A DNA stretch of 64,000 nt. Origin: Tenebrio molitor (taxonomy: Eukaryota; Arthropoda; Insecta; Coleoptera; Tenebrionidae). Every line of letters starts with the position of its first letter. Within the stretch, counting starts at the first letter, position 1. The stretch covers positions 9,114,001 to 9,178,000 of the forward strand of contig NC_091050.1 of the NCBI RefSeq assembly GCF_963966145.1, in the 5' to 3' direction. Positions 10,601 through 24,300 of this stretch are shown piece after piece. The position numbers were made by a program, and so were the translations under genes. A model generated the notes under the pieces. The model saw only the letters and a program-made list of their open reading frames with translations, had not been told where the DNA came from and ran no database searches.

Positions 10601-13600
10601 TAAACGCCCATAGCTCCCTTGTTAAGCAACATATGGCAATGAATTTTGCACCGTTGCGTTGCTCTTGTCAAGGCGCTTCTTCTGAGCCGAAAAACATTTA
10701 CCTGGATTTTTCCGTTTTAGAGAAATTTGCAAAAAACCAAAAAATCCATATTTTTGGCTCCCACAGCAAAAAATGGGTACAATGGGCGGAACTTTTACTA
10801 TACCTGAATTCAACTCATCCTATACAATAACTGACAGCAATTTGGTTCGAATCGGCGACAAAAAAATTTTGGAAAAAAACCATGTACTCCCCCCTTCTAT
10901 CTAATTTTCACTTCGGAAAATCATTTAAACGCCCATAGCTCCCTTGTTAAGCAACATATGGCAATGAATTTTGCACCGTTGGATTGCTCTTGTCAAGGCG
11001 CTTCTTCTGAGTCGAAAAAAATTTACCTGGATTTTTCCGTTTTAGGGAAATTCGCAAAAAATCAAAAAATCCATATTTTTGGCTCCCACAGCAAAAAATG
11101 GGTACAATGGGCGGAACTTTTACTATACCTGAATTCAACTCATCCTATACAATAACTGACAGCAATTTGGTTCGAATCGGCGACAAAAAAATTTTGGAAA
11201 AAAACCATGTACTCCCCCCTTCTATCTAATTTTCACTTCGGAAAATCATTTAAACGCCCATAGCTCCCTTGTTAAGCAACATATGGCAATGAATTTTGCA
11301 CCGTTGGATTGCTCTTGTCAAGGCGCTTCTTCTGAGCGGAAAAAAAATTACCTGGATTTTTCCGTTTCAGAGAAATTCGCAAAAAAACAAAAAATCCATA
11401 TTTTTGGCTCCCACAGCAAAAAATGGGTACAATGGGCGGAACTTTTACTATACCTGAATTCAACTCATCCTATACAATAACTGACAGCAATTTGGTTCGA
11501 ATCGGCGACAAAAAATTTTTGGAAAAAAACCATGTACTCCCCCCTTCTATCTAATTTTCACTTCGGAAAATCATTTAAACGCCCATAGCTCCCTTGTTAA
11601 GCAACATATGACAATGAATTTTGCACCGTTGGATTGCTCTTGTCAAGGCGCTTCTTCTGAGCCGAAAAAAATTTACCAGGATTTTTCCGTTTTAGAGAAA
11701 TTCGCAAAAAAACAAAAAATCCATATTTTTGGCTCCCACAGCAAAAAATGGGTTCATTGGGCGGAACTTTTACTATATCTGAATTCAACTCATCCTATAC
11801 AATAACTGACAGCAATTTGGTTCGAATCGGCGACAAAAAATTTTTGGAAAAAAACCATGTACTCCCCCCTTCTATCTAATTTTCACTTCGGAAAATCATT
11901 TAAACGCCCATAGCTCCCTTGTTAAGCAACATATGGCAATGAATTTTGCACCGTTGGATTGCTCTTGTCAAGGCGCTTCTTCTGAGCCGAAAAAAATTTT
12001 CCTGGATTTTTCCGTTTTAGAGAAATTCGCAAATAACCAAAAAATCCATATTTTTGGCTCACACAGCAAAAAATGGGTACATTGGGCGGAACTTTTACTA
12101 TATCTGAATTCAACTCATCCTATACAATAACTGACAGCAATTTGGTTCGAATCGGCGACAAAAAAATTTTGGAAAAAAACCATGTACTCCCCCCTTCTAT
12201 CTAATTTTCACTTCGGAAAATCATTTAAACGCCCATAGCTCCCTTGTTAAGCAACATATGGCAATGAATTTTGCACCGTTGGATTGCTCTTGTCAAGGCG
12301 CTTCTTCTGAGCGGAAAAAAAATTACCTGGATTTTTCCGTTTCAGAGAAATTCGCAAAAAACCAAAAAATCCATATTTTTGGCTCCCACAGCAAAAAATG
12401 GGTACAATGGGCGGAACTTTTACTATACCTGAATTCAACTCATCCTATACAATAACTGACAGCAATTTGGTTCGAATCGGCGACAAAAAATTTTTGGAAA
12501 AAAACCATGTACTCCCCCCTTCTATCTAATTTTCACTTCGGAAAATCATTTAAACGCCCATAGCTCCCTTGTTAAGCAACATATGACAATGAATTTTACA
12601 CCGTTGGATTGCTCTTGTCAAGGCGCTTCTTCTGAGCCGAAAAAAATTTACCTGGATTTTTCCGTTTTAGAGAAATTCGCAAAAAAACAAAAAATCCATA
12701 TTTTTGGCTCCCACAGCAAAAAATGGGTTCATTGGGCGGAACTTTTACTATATCTGAATTCAACTCATCCTATACAATAACTGACAGCAATTTGGTTCGA
12801 ATCGGCGACAAAAAAATTTTGGAAAAAAACCATGTACTCCCCCCTTCTATCTAATTTTCACTTCGGAAAATCATTTAAACGCCCATAGCTCCCTTGTTAA
12901 GCAACATATGGCAATGAATTTTGCACCGTTGGATTGCTCTTGTCAAGGCGCTTCTTCTGAGCCGAAAAAAATTTACCTGGACTTTTCCGTTTTAGGGAAA
13001 TTCGCAAAAAATCAAAAAATCCATATTTTTGGCTCCCACAGCAAAAAATGGGTACAATGGGCGGAACTTTTACTATACCTGAATTCAACTCATCCTATAC
13101 AATAACTGACAGCAATTTGGTTCGAATCGGCGACAAAAAATTTTTGGAAAAAAAACCATGTACTCCCCCCTTCTATCTAATTTTCACTTCGGAAAATCAT
13201 TTAAACGCCCATAGCTCCCTTGTTAAGCAACATATGGCAATGAATTTTACACCGTAGGATTGCTCTTGTCAAGACGCTTCTTCTGAGGCGAAAAAAATTT
13301 ACCTGGATTTTTCCGTTTTAGAGAAATTTGCAAAAAACCAAAAAATCCATATTTTTGGCTCCCACAGCAAAAAATGGGTACATTGGGCGGAACTTTTACT
13401 ATATCTGAATTCAACTCATCCTATACGATAACTGACAGCAATTTGGTTCGAATCGGCGACAAAAAATTTTTGGAAAAAAACCATGTACTCCCCCCTTCTA
13501 TCTAATTTTCACTTCGGAAAATCATTTAAACGCCCATAGCTCCCTTGTTAAGCAACATATGGCAATGAATTTTGCACCGTTGGATTGCTCTTGTCAAGGC

Positions 13601-15183
13601 GCTTCTTCTGAGCCGAAAAAAATTTACCTGGATTTTTCCGTTTTAGATAAATTTGCAAAAAACCAAAAAATCCATATTTTTGGCTCCCACAGCAAAAAAT
13701 GGGTACATTGGGCGGAACTTTTACTATATCTGAATTCAACTCATCCTAAACAATAACTGACAGCAATTTGATTCGAATCGGCGACAAAAAATTTTTGGAA
13801 AAAAACCATGTACTCCCCCCTTCTATCTAATTTTCACTTCGGAAAATCATTTAAACGCCCATAGCTCCCTTGTTAAGCAACATATGGCAATGAATTTTGC
13901 ACCGTTGGATTGCTCTTGTCAAGGCGCTTCTTCCGAGCCGAAAAAAATTTACCTGGATTTTTCCGTTTTAGATAAATTTGCAAAAAACCAAAAAATCCAT
14001 ATTTTTGGCTCCCACAGCAAAAAATGGGTACATTGGGCGGAACTTTTACTATATCTGAATTCAACTCATCCTAAACAATAACTGACAGCAATTTGATTCG
14101 AATCGGCGACAAAAAATTTTTGGAAAAAAACCATGTACTCCCCCCTTCTATCTAATTTTCACTTCGGAAAATCATTTAAACGCCCATAGCTCCCTTGTTA
14201 AGCAACATATGGCAATGAATTTTGCACCGTTGGATTGCTCTTGTCAAGGCGCTTCTTCTGAGCCGAAAAAAATTTTCCTGGATTTTTCCGTTTTAGAGAA
14301 ATTCGCAAAAAACCAAAAAATCCATATTTTTGGCTCACACAGCAAAAAATGGGTACAATGGACGGAACTCTTACTATACCTGAATCCAACTCATCCTATA
14401 CAATAACTGACATCAATTTGGTTCGAATCGGCGACAAAAAATTTTTGGAAAAAAACCATGTACTCCCCCCTTCTATCTAATTTTCACTTCGGAAAATCAT
14501 TTAAACGCCCATAGCTCCCTTGTTAAGCAACATATGGCAATGAATTTTGCACCGTTGGATTGCTCTTGTCAAGGCGCTTCTTCTGAGCCGAAAAACATTT
14601 ACCTGGATTTTTCCGTTTTAGAGAAATTTGCAAAAAACCAAAAAATCCATATTTTTGGCTCCCACAGCAAAAAATGGGTACATTGGGCGGAACTTTTACT
14701 ATATCTGAATTCAACTCATCCTATACAATAACTGACAGCAATTTGGTTCGAATCGGCGACAAAAAATTTTTGGAAAAAAACCATGTACTCCCCCCTTCTA
14801 TCTAATTTTCACTTCGGAAAATCATTTAAACGCCCATAGCTCCCTTGTTAAGCAACATATGGCAATGAATTTTGCACCGTTGGATTGCTCTTGTCAAGGC
14901 GCTTCTTCCGAGCCGAAAAAAATTTACCTGGATTTTTCCGTTTTAGATAAATTTGCAAAAAACCAAAAAATCCATATTTTTGGCTCCCACAGCAAAAAAT
15001 GGGTACATTGGGCGGAACTTTTACTATATCTGAATTCAACTCATCCTATACAATAACTGACAGCAATTTGATTCGAATCGGCGACAAAAAATTTTTGGAA
15101 AAAAACCATGTACTCCCCCCTTCTATCTAATTTTCACTTCGGAAAATCATTTAAACGCCCATAGCTCCCTTGTTAAGCAACAT

Positions 15184-18100
15184 ACGGCAATGAATTTTGC
15201 ACCGTTGGATTGCTCTTGTCAAGGCGCTTCTTCTGAGCCGAAAAAAATTTACCTGGATTTTTCCGTTTCAGAGAAGTTCGCAAAAAACCAAAAAATCTAT
15301 ATTTTTGGCTCCCACAGCAAAAAATGGGTACATTGGGCGGAACTTTTACTATATCTGAATTTAACTCATCCTATACAATAACTGACAGCAATTTGGTTCG
15401 AATCGGCGATAGAAAATTTTTGGAAAAAAACCATGTACTCCCCCCTTCTATCTAATTTTCACTTCGGAAAATCATTTAAACGCCCATAGCTCCCTTGTTA
15501 AGCAACATATGGCAATGAATTTTGCACCGTTGGATTGCTCTTGTCAAGGCGCTTCTTCCGAGCCGAAAAAAATTTTCCTGGATTTTTCCGTTTTAGAGAA
15601 ATTCGCAAAAAACCAAAAAATCCATATTTTTGGCTCACACAGCAAAAAATGGGTACAATGGACGGAACTCTTACTATACCTGAATCCAACTCATCCTATA
15701 CAATAACTGACATCAATTTGGTTCGAATCGGCGACAAAAAATTTTTGGAAAAAAACCATGTACTCCCCCCTTCTATCTAATTTTCACTTCGGAAAATCAT
15801 TTAAACGCCCATAGCTCCCTTGTTAAGCAACATATGGCAATGAATTTTGCACCGTTGGATTGCTCTTGTCAAGGCGCTTCTTCTGAGCCGAAAAAAATTT
15901 TCCTGGATTTTTCCGTTTTAGAGAAATTCGCAAAAAACCAAAAAATCCATATTTTTGGCTCACACAGCAAAAAATGGGTACAATGGACGGAACTCTTACT
16001 ATACCTGAATCCAACTCATCCTATACAATAACTGACATCAATTTGGTTCGAATCGGCGACAAAAAATTTTTGGAAAAAAACCATGTACTCCCCCCTTCTA
16101 TCTAATTTTCACTTCGGAAAATCATTTAAACGCCCATAGCTCCCTTGTTAAGCAACATATGGCAATGAATTTTGCACCGTTGGATTGCTCTTGTCAAGGC
16201 GCTTCTTCTGAGCCGAAAAACATTTACCTGGATTTTTCCGTTTTAGAGAAATTTGCAAAAAACCAAAAAATCCATATTTTTGGCTCCCACAGCAAAAAAT
16301 GGGTACATTGGGCGGAACTTTTACTATATCTGAATTCAACTCATCCTATACAATAACTGACAGCAATTTGGTTCGAATCGGCGACAAAAAATTTTTGGAA
16401 AAAAACCATGTACTCCCCCCTTCTATCTAATTTTCACTTCGGAAAATCATTTACACGCCCATAGCTCCCTTGTTAAGCAACATATGGCAATGAATTTTGC
16501 ACCGTTGGATTGCTCTTGTCAAGGCGCTTCTTCCGAGCCGAAAAAAATTTACCTGGATTTTTCCGTTTTAGATAAATTTGCAAAAAACCAAAAAATCCAT
16601 ATTTTTGGCTCCCACAGCAAAAAATGGGTACATTGGGCGGAACTTTTACTATATCTGAATTCAACTCATCCTATACAATAACTGACAGCAATTTGATTCG
16701 AATCGGCGACAAAAAATTTTTGGAAAAAAACCATGTACTCCCCCCTTCTATCTAATTTTCACTTCGGAAAATCATTTAAACGCCCATAGCTCCCTTGTTA
16801 AGCAACATATGGCAATGAATTTTGCACCGTTGGATTGCTCTTGTCAAGGCGCTTCTTCTGAGCCGAAAAAAATTTTCCTGGATTTTTCCGTTTTAGAGAA
16901 ATTCGCAAAAAACCAAAAAATCCATATTTTTGGCTCACACAGCAAAAAATGGGTACAATGGACGGAACTCTTACTATACCTGAATCCAACTCATCCTATA
17001 CAATAACTGACATCAATTTGGTTCGAATCGGCGACAAAAAATTTTTGGAAAAAAACCATGTACTCCCCCCTTCTATCTAATTTTCACTTCGGAAAATCAT
17101 TTAAACGCCCATAGCTCCCTTGTTAAGCAACATATGGCAATGAATTTTGCACCGTTGGATTGCTCTTGTCAAGGCGCTTCTTCTGAGCCGAAAAACATTT
17201 ACCTGGATTTTTCCGTTTTAGAGAAATTTGCAAAAAACCAAAAAATCCATATTTTTGGCTCCCACAGCAAAAAATGGGTACATTGGGCGGAACTTTTACT
17301 ATATCTGAATTCAACTCATCCTATACAATAACTGACAGCAATTTGGTCCGAATCGGCGACAAAAAATTTTTGGAAAAAAACCATGTACTCCCCCCTTCTA
17401 TCTAATTTTCACTTCGGAAAATCATTTAAACGCCCATAGCTCCCTTGTTAAGCAACATATGGCAATGAATTTTGCACCGTTGGATTGCTCTTGTCAAGGC
17501 GCTTCTTCTGAGCCGAAAAAAATTTTCCTGGATTTTTCCGTTTTAGAGAAATTCGCAAAAAACCAAAAAATCCATATTTTTGGCTCACACAGCAAAAAAT
17601 GGGTACAATGGACGGAACTCTTACTATACCTGAATCCAACTCATCCTATACAATAACTGACATCAATTTGGTTCGAATCGGCGACAAAAAATTTTTGGAA
17701 AAAAACCATGTACTCCCCCCTTCTATCTAATTTTCACTTCGGAAAATCATTTAAACGCCCATAGCTCCCTTGTTAAGCAACATATGGCAATGAATTTTGC
17801 ACCGTTGGATTGCTCTTGTCAAGGCGCTTCTTCTGAGCCGAAAAACATTTACCTGGATTTTTCCGTTTTAGAGAAATTTGCAAAAAACCAAAAAATCCAT
17901 ATTTTTGGCTCCCACAGCAAAAAATGGGTACATTGGGCGGAACTTTTACTATATCTGAATTCAACTCATCCTATACAATAACTGACAGCAATTTGGTTCG
18001 AATCGGCGACAAAAAATTTTTGGAAAAAAACCATGTACTCCCCCCTTCTATCTAATTTTCACTTCGGAAAATCATTTAAACGCCCATAGCTCCCTTGTTA

Positions 18101-18433
18101 AGCAACATATGGCAATGAATTTTGCACCGTTGGATTGCTCTTGTCAAGGCGCTTCTTCCGAGCCGAAAAAAATTTACCTGGATTTTTCCGTTTTAGATAA
18201 ATTTGCAAAAAACCAAAAAATCCATATTTTTGGCTCCCACAGCAAAAAATGGGTACATTGGGCGGAACTTTTACTATATCTGAATTCAACTCATCCTATA
18301 CAATAACTGACAGCAATTTGATTCGAATCGGCGACAAAAAATTTTTGGAAAAAAACCATGTACTCCCCCCTTCTATCTAATTTTCACTTCGGAAAATCAT
18401 TTAAACGCCCATAGCTCCCTTGTTAAGCAACAT
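15184..18433. repeat. Higher-order block A1 (10 monomers)
   Basis: Ten consecutive monomers whose variant order recurs in the next block at an offset of exactly 3,250 bp. Marker variants shared with 18434-21033 include CATACGG instead of CATATGG at 15182 and 18432, a GATAGAAAATT variant near 15408 and 18658, and TTTACACGCC at about 16451 and 19701. Compared with the next block it contains one extra pair of monomers within 16809-18108, a local two-unit duplication. Confidence 0.85.
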
Positions 18434-21033
18434 ACGGCAATGAATTTTGCACCGTTGGATTGCTCTTGTCAAGGCGCTTCTTCTGAGCCGAAAAAAATTT
18501 ACCTGGATTTTTCCGTTTCAGAGAAGTTCGCAAAAAACCAAAAAATCTATATTTTTGGCTCCCACAGCAAAAAATGGGTACATTGGGCGGAACTTTTACT
18601 ATATCTGAATTTAACTCATCCTATACAATAACTGACAGCAATTTGGTTCGAATCGGCGATAGAAAATTTTTGGAAAAAAACCATGTACTCCCCCCTTCTA
18701 TCTAATTTTCACTTCGGAAAATCATTTAAACGCCCATAGCTCCCTTGTTAAGCAACATATGGCAATGAATTTTGCACCGTTGGATTGCTCTTGTCAAGGC
18801 GCTTCTTCCGAGCCGAAAAAAATTTTCCTGGATTTTTCCGTTTTAGAGAAATTCGCAAAAAACCAAAAAATCCATATTTTTGGCTCACACAGCAAAAAAT
18901 GGGTACAATGGACGGAACTCTTACTATACCTGAATCCAACTCATCCTATACAATAACTGACATCAATTTGGTTCGAATCGGCGACAAAAAATTTTTGGAA
19001 AAAAACCATGTACTCCCCCCTTCTATCTAATTTTCACTTCGGAAAATCATTTAAACGCCCATAGCTCCCTTGTTAAGCAACATATGGCAATGAATTTTGC
19101 ACCGTTGGATTGCTCTTGTCAAGGCGCTTCTTCTGAGCCGAAAAAAATTTTCCTGGATTTTTCCGTTTTAGAGAAATTCGCAAAAAACCAAAAAATCCAT
19201 ATTTTTGGCTCACACAGCAAAAAATGGGTACAATGGACGGAACTCTTACTATACCTGAATCCAACTCATCCTATACAATAACTGACATCAATTTGGTTCG
19301 AATCGGCGACAAAAAATTTTTGGAAAAAAACCATGTACTCCCCCCTTCTATCTAATTTTCACTTCGGAAAATCATTTAAACGCCCATAGCTCCCTTGTTA
19401 AGCAACATATGGCAATGAATTTTGCACCGTTGGATTGCTCTTGTCAAGGCGCTTCTTCTGAGCCGAAAAACATTTACCTGGATTTTTCCGTTTTAGAGAA
19501 ATTTGCAAAAAACCAAAAAATCCATATTTTTGGCTCCCACAGCAAAAAATGGGTACATTGGGCGGAACTTTTACTATATCTGAATTCAACTCATCCTATA
19601 CAATAACTGACAGCAATTTGGTTCGAATCGGCGACAAAAAATTTTTGGAAAAAAACCATGTACTCCCCCCTTCTATCTAATTTTCACTTCGGAAAATCAT
19701 TTACACGCCCATAGCTCCCTTGTTAAGCAACATATGGCAATGAATTTTGCACCGTTGGATTGCTCTTGTCAAGGCGCTTCTTCCGAGCCGAAAAAAATTT
19801 ACCTGGATTTTTCCGTTTTAGATAAATTTGCAAAAAACCAAAAAATCCATATTTTTGGCTCCCACAGCAAAAAATGGGTACATTGGGCGGAACTTTTACT
19901 ATATCTGAATTCAACTCATCCTATACAATAACTGACAGCAATTTGATTCGAATCGGCGACAAAAAATTTTTGGAAAAAAACCATGTACTCCCCCCTTCTA
20001 TCTAATTTTCACTTCGGAAAATCATTTAAACGCCCATAGCTCCCTTGTTAAGCAACATATGGCAATGAATTTTGCACCGTTGGATTGCTCTTGTCAAGGC
20101 GCTTCTTCTGAGCCGAAAAAAATTTTCCTGGATTTTTCCGTTTTAGAGAAATTCGCAAAAAACCAAAAAATCCATATTTTTGGCTCACACAGCAAAAAAT
20201 GGGTACAATGGACGGAACTCTTACTATACCTGAATCCAACTCATCCTATACAATAACTGACATCAATTTGGTTCGAATCGGCGACAAAAAATTTTTGGAA
20301 AAAAACCATGTACTCCCCCCTTCTATCTAATTTTCACTTCGGAAAATCATTTAAACGCCCATAGCTCCCTTGTTAAGCAACATATGGCAATGAATTTTGC
20401 ACCGTTGGATTGCTCTTGTCAAGGCGCTTCTTCTGAGCCGAAAAACATTTACCTGGATTTTTCCGTTTTAGAGAAATTTGCAAAAAACCAAAAAATCCAT
20501 ATTTTTGGCTCCCACAGCAAAAAATGGGTACATTGGGCGGAACTTTTACTATATCTGAATTCAACTCATCCTATACAATAACTGACAGCAATTTGGTTCG
20601 AATCGGCGACAAAAAATTTTTGGAAAAAAACCATGTACTCCCCCCTTCTATCTAATTTTCACTTCGGAAAATCATTTAAACGCCCATAGCTCCCTTGTTA
20701 AGCAACATATGGCAATGAATTTTGCACCGTTGGATTGCTCTTGTCAAGGCGCTTCTTCCGAGCCGAAAAAAATTTACCTGGATTTTTCCGTTTTAGATAA
20801 ATTTGCAAAAAACCAAAAAATCCATATTTTTGGCTCCCACAGCAAAAAATGGGTACATTGGGCGGAACTTTTACTATATCTGAATTCAACTCATCCTATA
20901 CAATAACTGACAGCAATTTGATTCGAATCGGCGACAAAAAATTTTTGGAAAAAAACCATGTACTCCCCCCTTCTATCTAATTTTCACTTCGGAAAATCAT
21001 TTAAACGCCCATAGCTCCCTTGTTAAGCAACAT
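18434..21033. repeat. Higher-order block A2 (8 monomers)
   Basis: Second copy of block A1. Units follow the same order but lack one two-monomer pair, giving 2,600 bp. Shared rare variants show this is a segmental copy and not independent homogenisation. A TTTGGTCCG variant at about 17345 is found only in the first block, so it arose after the duplication or in a unit absent here. Confidence 0.8.
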
Positions 21034-21349
21034 ATGGCAATGAATTTTGCACCGTTGGATTGCTCTTGTCAAGGCGCTTCTTCTGAGCCGAAAAAAATTT
21101 ACCTGGATTTTTCCGTTTCAGAGAAGTTCGCAAAAAACCAAAAAAATCTATATTTTTGGCTCCCACAGCAAAAAATGGGTACATTGGGCGGAACTTTTAC
21201 TATATCTGAATTCAACTCATCCTATACAATAACTGACAGCAATTTGGTTCGAATCGGCGACAAAAAATTTTTGGAAAAAAACCATGTACTCCCCCCTTCT
21301 ATCTAATTTTCACTTCGGAAAATCATTTAAACGCCCATAGCTCCCTTGT

Positions 21350-24300
21350 TAAGCAACATATGGCAATGAATTTTGCACCGTTGGATTGCTCTTGTCAAGG
21401 CGCTTCTTCTGAGCCGAAAAAAATTTTCCTGGATTTTTCCGTTTTAGAGAAATTCGCAAATAACCAAAAAATCCATATTTTTGGCTCACACAGCAAAAAA
21501 TGGGTACATTGGGCGGAACTTTTACTATACCTGAATTCAACTCATCCTATACAATAACTGACATCAATTTGGTTCGAATCGGCGACAAAAAATTTTTGGA
21601 AAAAAACCATGTACTCCCCCCTTCTATCTAATTTTCACTTCGGAAAATCATTTAAACGCCCATAGCTCCCTTGTTAAGCAACATATGGCAATGAATTTTG
21701 CACCGTTGGATTGCTCTTGTCAAGGCGCTTCTTCTGAGCCGAAAAACATTTACCTGGATTTTTCCGTTTTAGATAAATTTGCAAAAAACCAAAAAATCCA
21801 TATTTTTGGCTCCCACAGCAAAAAATGGGTACATTGGGCGGAACTTTTACTATATCTGAATTCAACTCATCCTATACAATAACTGACAGCAATTTGGTTC
21901 GAATCGGCGACAAAAATTTTTTGGAAAAAAACCATGTACTCCCCCCTTCTATCTAATTTTCACTTCGGAAAATCATTTAAACGCCCATAGCTCCCTTGTT
22001 AAGCAACATATGGCAATGAATTTTGCACCGTTGGATTGCTCTTGTCAAGGCGCTTCTTCCGAGCCGAAAAAAATTTACCTGGATTTTTCCGTTTTAGATA
22101 AATTTGCAAAAAACCAAAAAATCCATATTTTTGGCTCCCACAGCAAAAAATGGGTACATTGGGCGGAACTTTTACTATATCTGAATTCAACTCATCCTAT
22201 ACAATAACTGACAGCAATTTGATTCGAATCGGCGACAAAAAATTTTTGGAAAAAAACCATGTACTCCCCCCTTCTATCTAATTTTCACTTCGGAAAATCA
22301 TTTAAACGCCCATAGCTCCCTTGTTAAGCAACATACGGCAATGAATTTTGCACCGTTGGATCGCTCTTGTCAAGGCGCTTCTTCCGAGCCGAAAAAAATT
22401 TACCTGGATTTTTCCGTTTTAGATAAATTTGCAAAAAACCAAAAAATCCATATTTTTGGCTCCCACAGCAAAAAATGGGTACATTGGGCGGAACTTTTAC
22501 TATATCTGAATTCAACTCATCCTATACAATAACTGACAGCAATTTGGTTCGAATCGGCGACAAAAAATTTTTGGAAAAAAACCATGTACTCCCCCCTTCT
22601 ATCTAATTTTCACTTCGGAAAATCATTTAAACGCCCATAGCTCCCTTGTTAAGCAACATATGGCAATGAATTTTGCACCGTTGGATTGCTCTTGTCAAGG
22701 CGCTTCTTCTGAGCCGAAAAAAATTTTCCTGGATTTTTCCGTTTTAGAGAAATTCGCAAATAACCAAAAAATCCATATTTTTGGCTCACACAGCAAAAAA
22801 TGGGTACATTGGGCGGAACTTTTACTATATCTGAATTCAACTCATCCTATACAATAACTGACAGCAATTTGGTTCGAATCGGCGACAAAAAATTTTTGGA
22901 AAAAAACCATGTACTCCCCCCTTCTATCTAATTTTCACTTCGGAAAATCATTTCAACGCCCATAGCTCCCTTGTTAAGCAACATATGGCAATGAATTTTG
23001 CACCGTTGGATTGCTCTTGTCACGGCGCTTCTTCTGAGCCGAAAAACATTTACCTGGATTTTTCTGTTTTAGAGAAATTTGCAAAAAACCAAAAAATCCA
23101 TATTTTTGGCTCCCACAGCAAAAAATGGGTACAATGGGCGGAACTTTTACTATATCTGAATTCAACTCATCCTATACAATAACTGACAGCAATTTGGTTC
23201 GAATCGGCGACAAAAAATTTTTGGAAAAAAACCATGTACTCCTCCCTTCTATCTAATTTTCACTTCGGAAAATCATTTAAACGCCCATAGCTCCCTTGTT
23301 AAGCAACATATGGCAATGAATTTTGCACCGTTGGATTGCTCTTGTCAAGGCGCTTCTTCCGAGCCGAAAAAAATTTACCTGGATTTTTCCGTTTTAGATA
23401 AATTTGCAAAAAACCAAAAAATCCATATTTTTGGCTCCCACAGCAAAAAATGGGTACATTGGGCGGAACTTTTACTATATCTGAATTCAACTCATCCTAT
23501 ACAATAACTGACAGCAATTTGATTCGAATCGGCGACAAAAAATTTTTGGAAAAAAACCATGTACTCCCCCCTTCTATCTAATTTTCACTTCGGAAAATCA
23601 TTTAAACGCCCATAGCTCCCTTGTTAAGCAACATACGGCAATGAATTTTGCACCGTTGGATTGCTCTTGTCAAGGCGCTTCTTCTGAGCCGAAAAAAATT
23701 TTCCTGGATTTTTCCGTTTTAGAGAAATTCGCAAATAACCAAAAAATCCATATTTTTGGCTCACACAGCAAAAAATGGGTACATTGGGCGGAACTTTTAC
23801 TATACCTGAATTCAACTCATCCTATACAATAACTGACATCAATTTGGTTCGAATCGGCGACAAAAAATTTTTGGAAAAAAACCATGTACTCCCCCCTTCT
23901 ATCTAATTTTCACTTCGGAAAATCATTTAAACGCCCATAGCTCCCTTGTTAAGCAACATATGGCAATGAATTTTGCACCGTTGGATTGCTCTTGTCAAGG
24001 CGCTTCTTCTGAGCCGAAAAACATTTACCTGGATTTTTCCGTTTTAGATAAATTTGCAAAAAACCAAAAAATCCATATTTTTGGCTCCCACAGCAAAAAA
24101 TGGGTACATTGGGCGGAACTTTTACTATATCTGAATTCAACTCATCCTATACAATAACTGACAGCAATTTGGTTCGAATCGGCGACAAAAATTTTTTGGA
24201 AAAAAACCATGTACTCCCCCCTTCTATCTAATTTTCACTTCGGAAAATCATTTAAACGCCCATAGCTCCCTTGTTAAGCAACATATGGCAATGAATTTTG

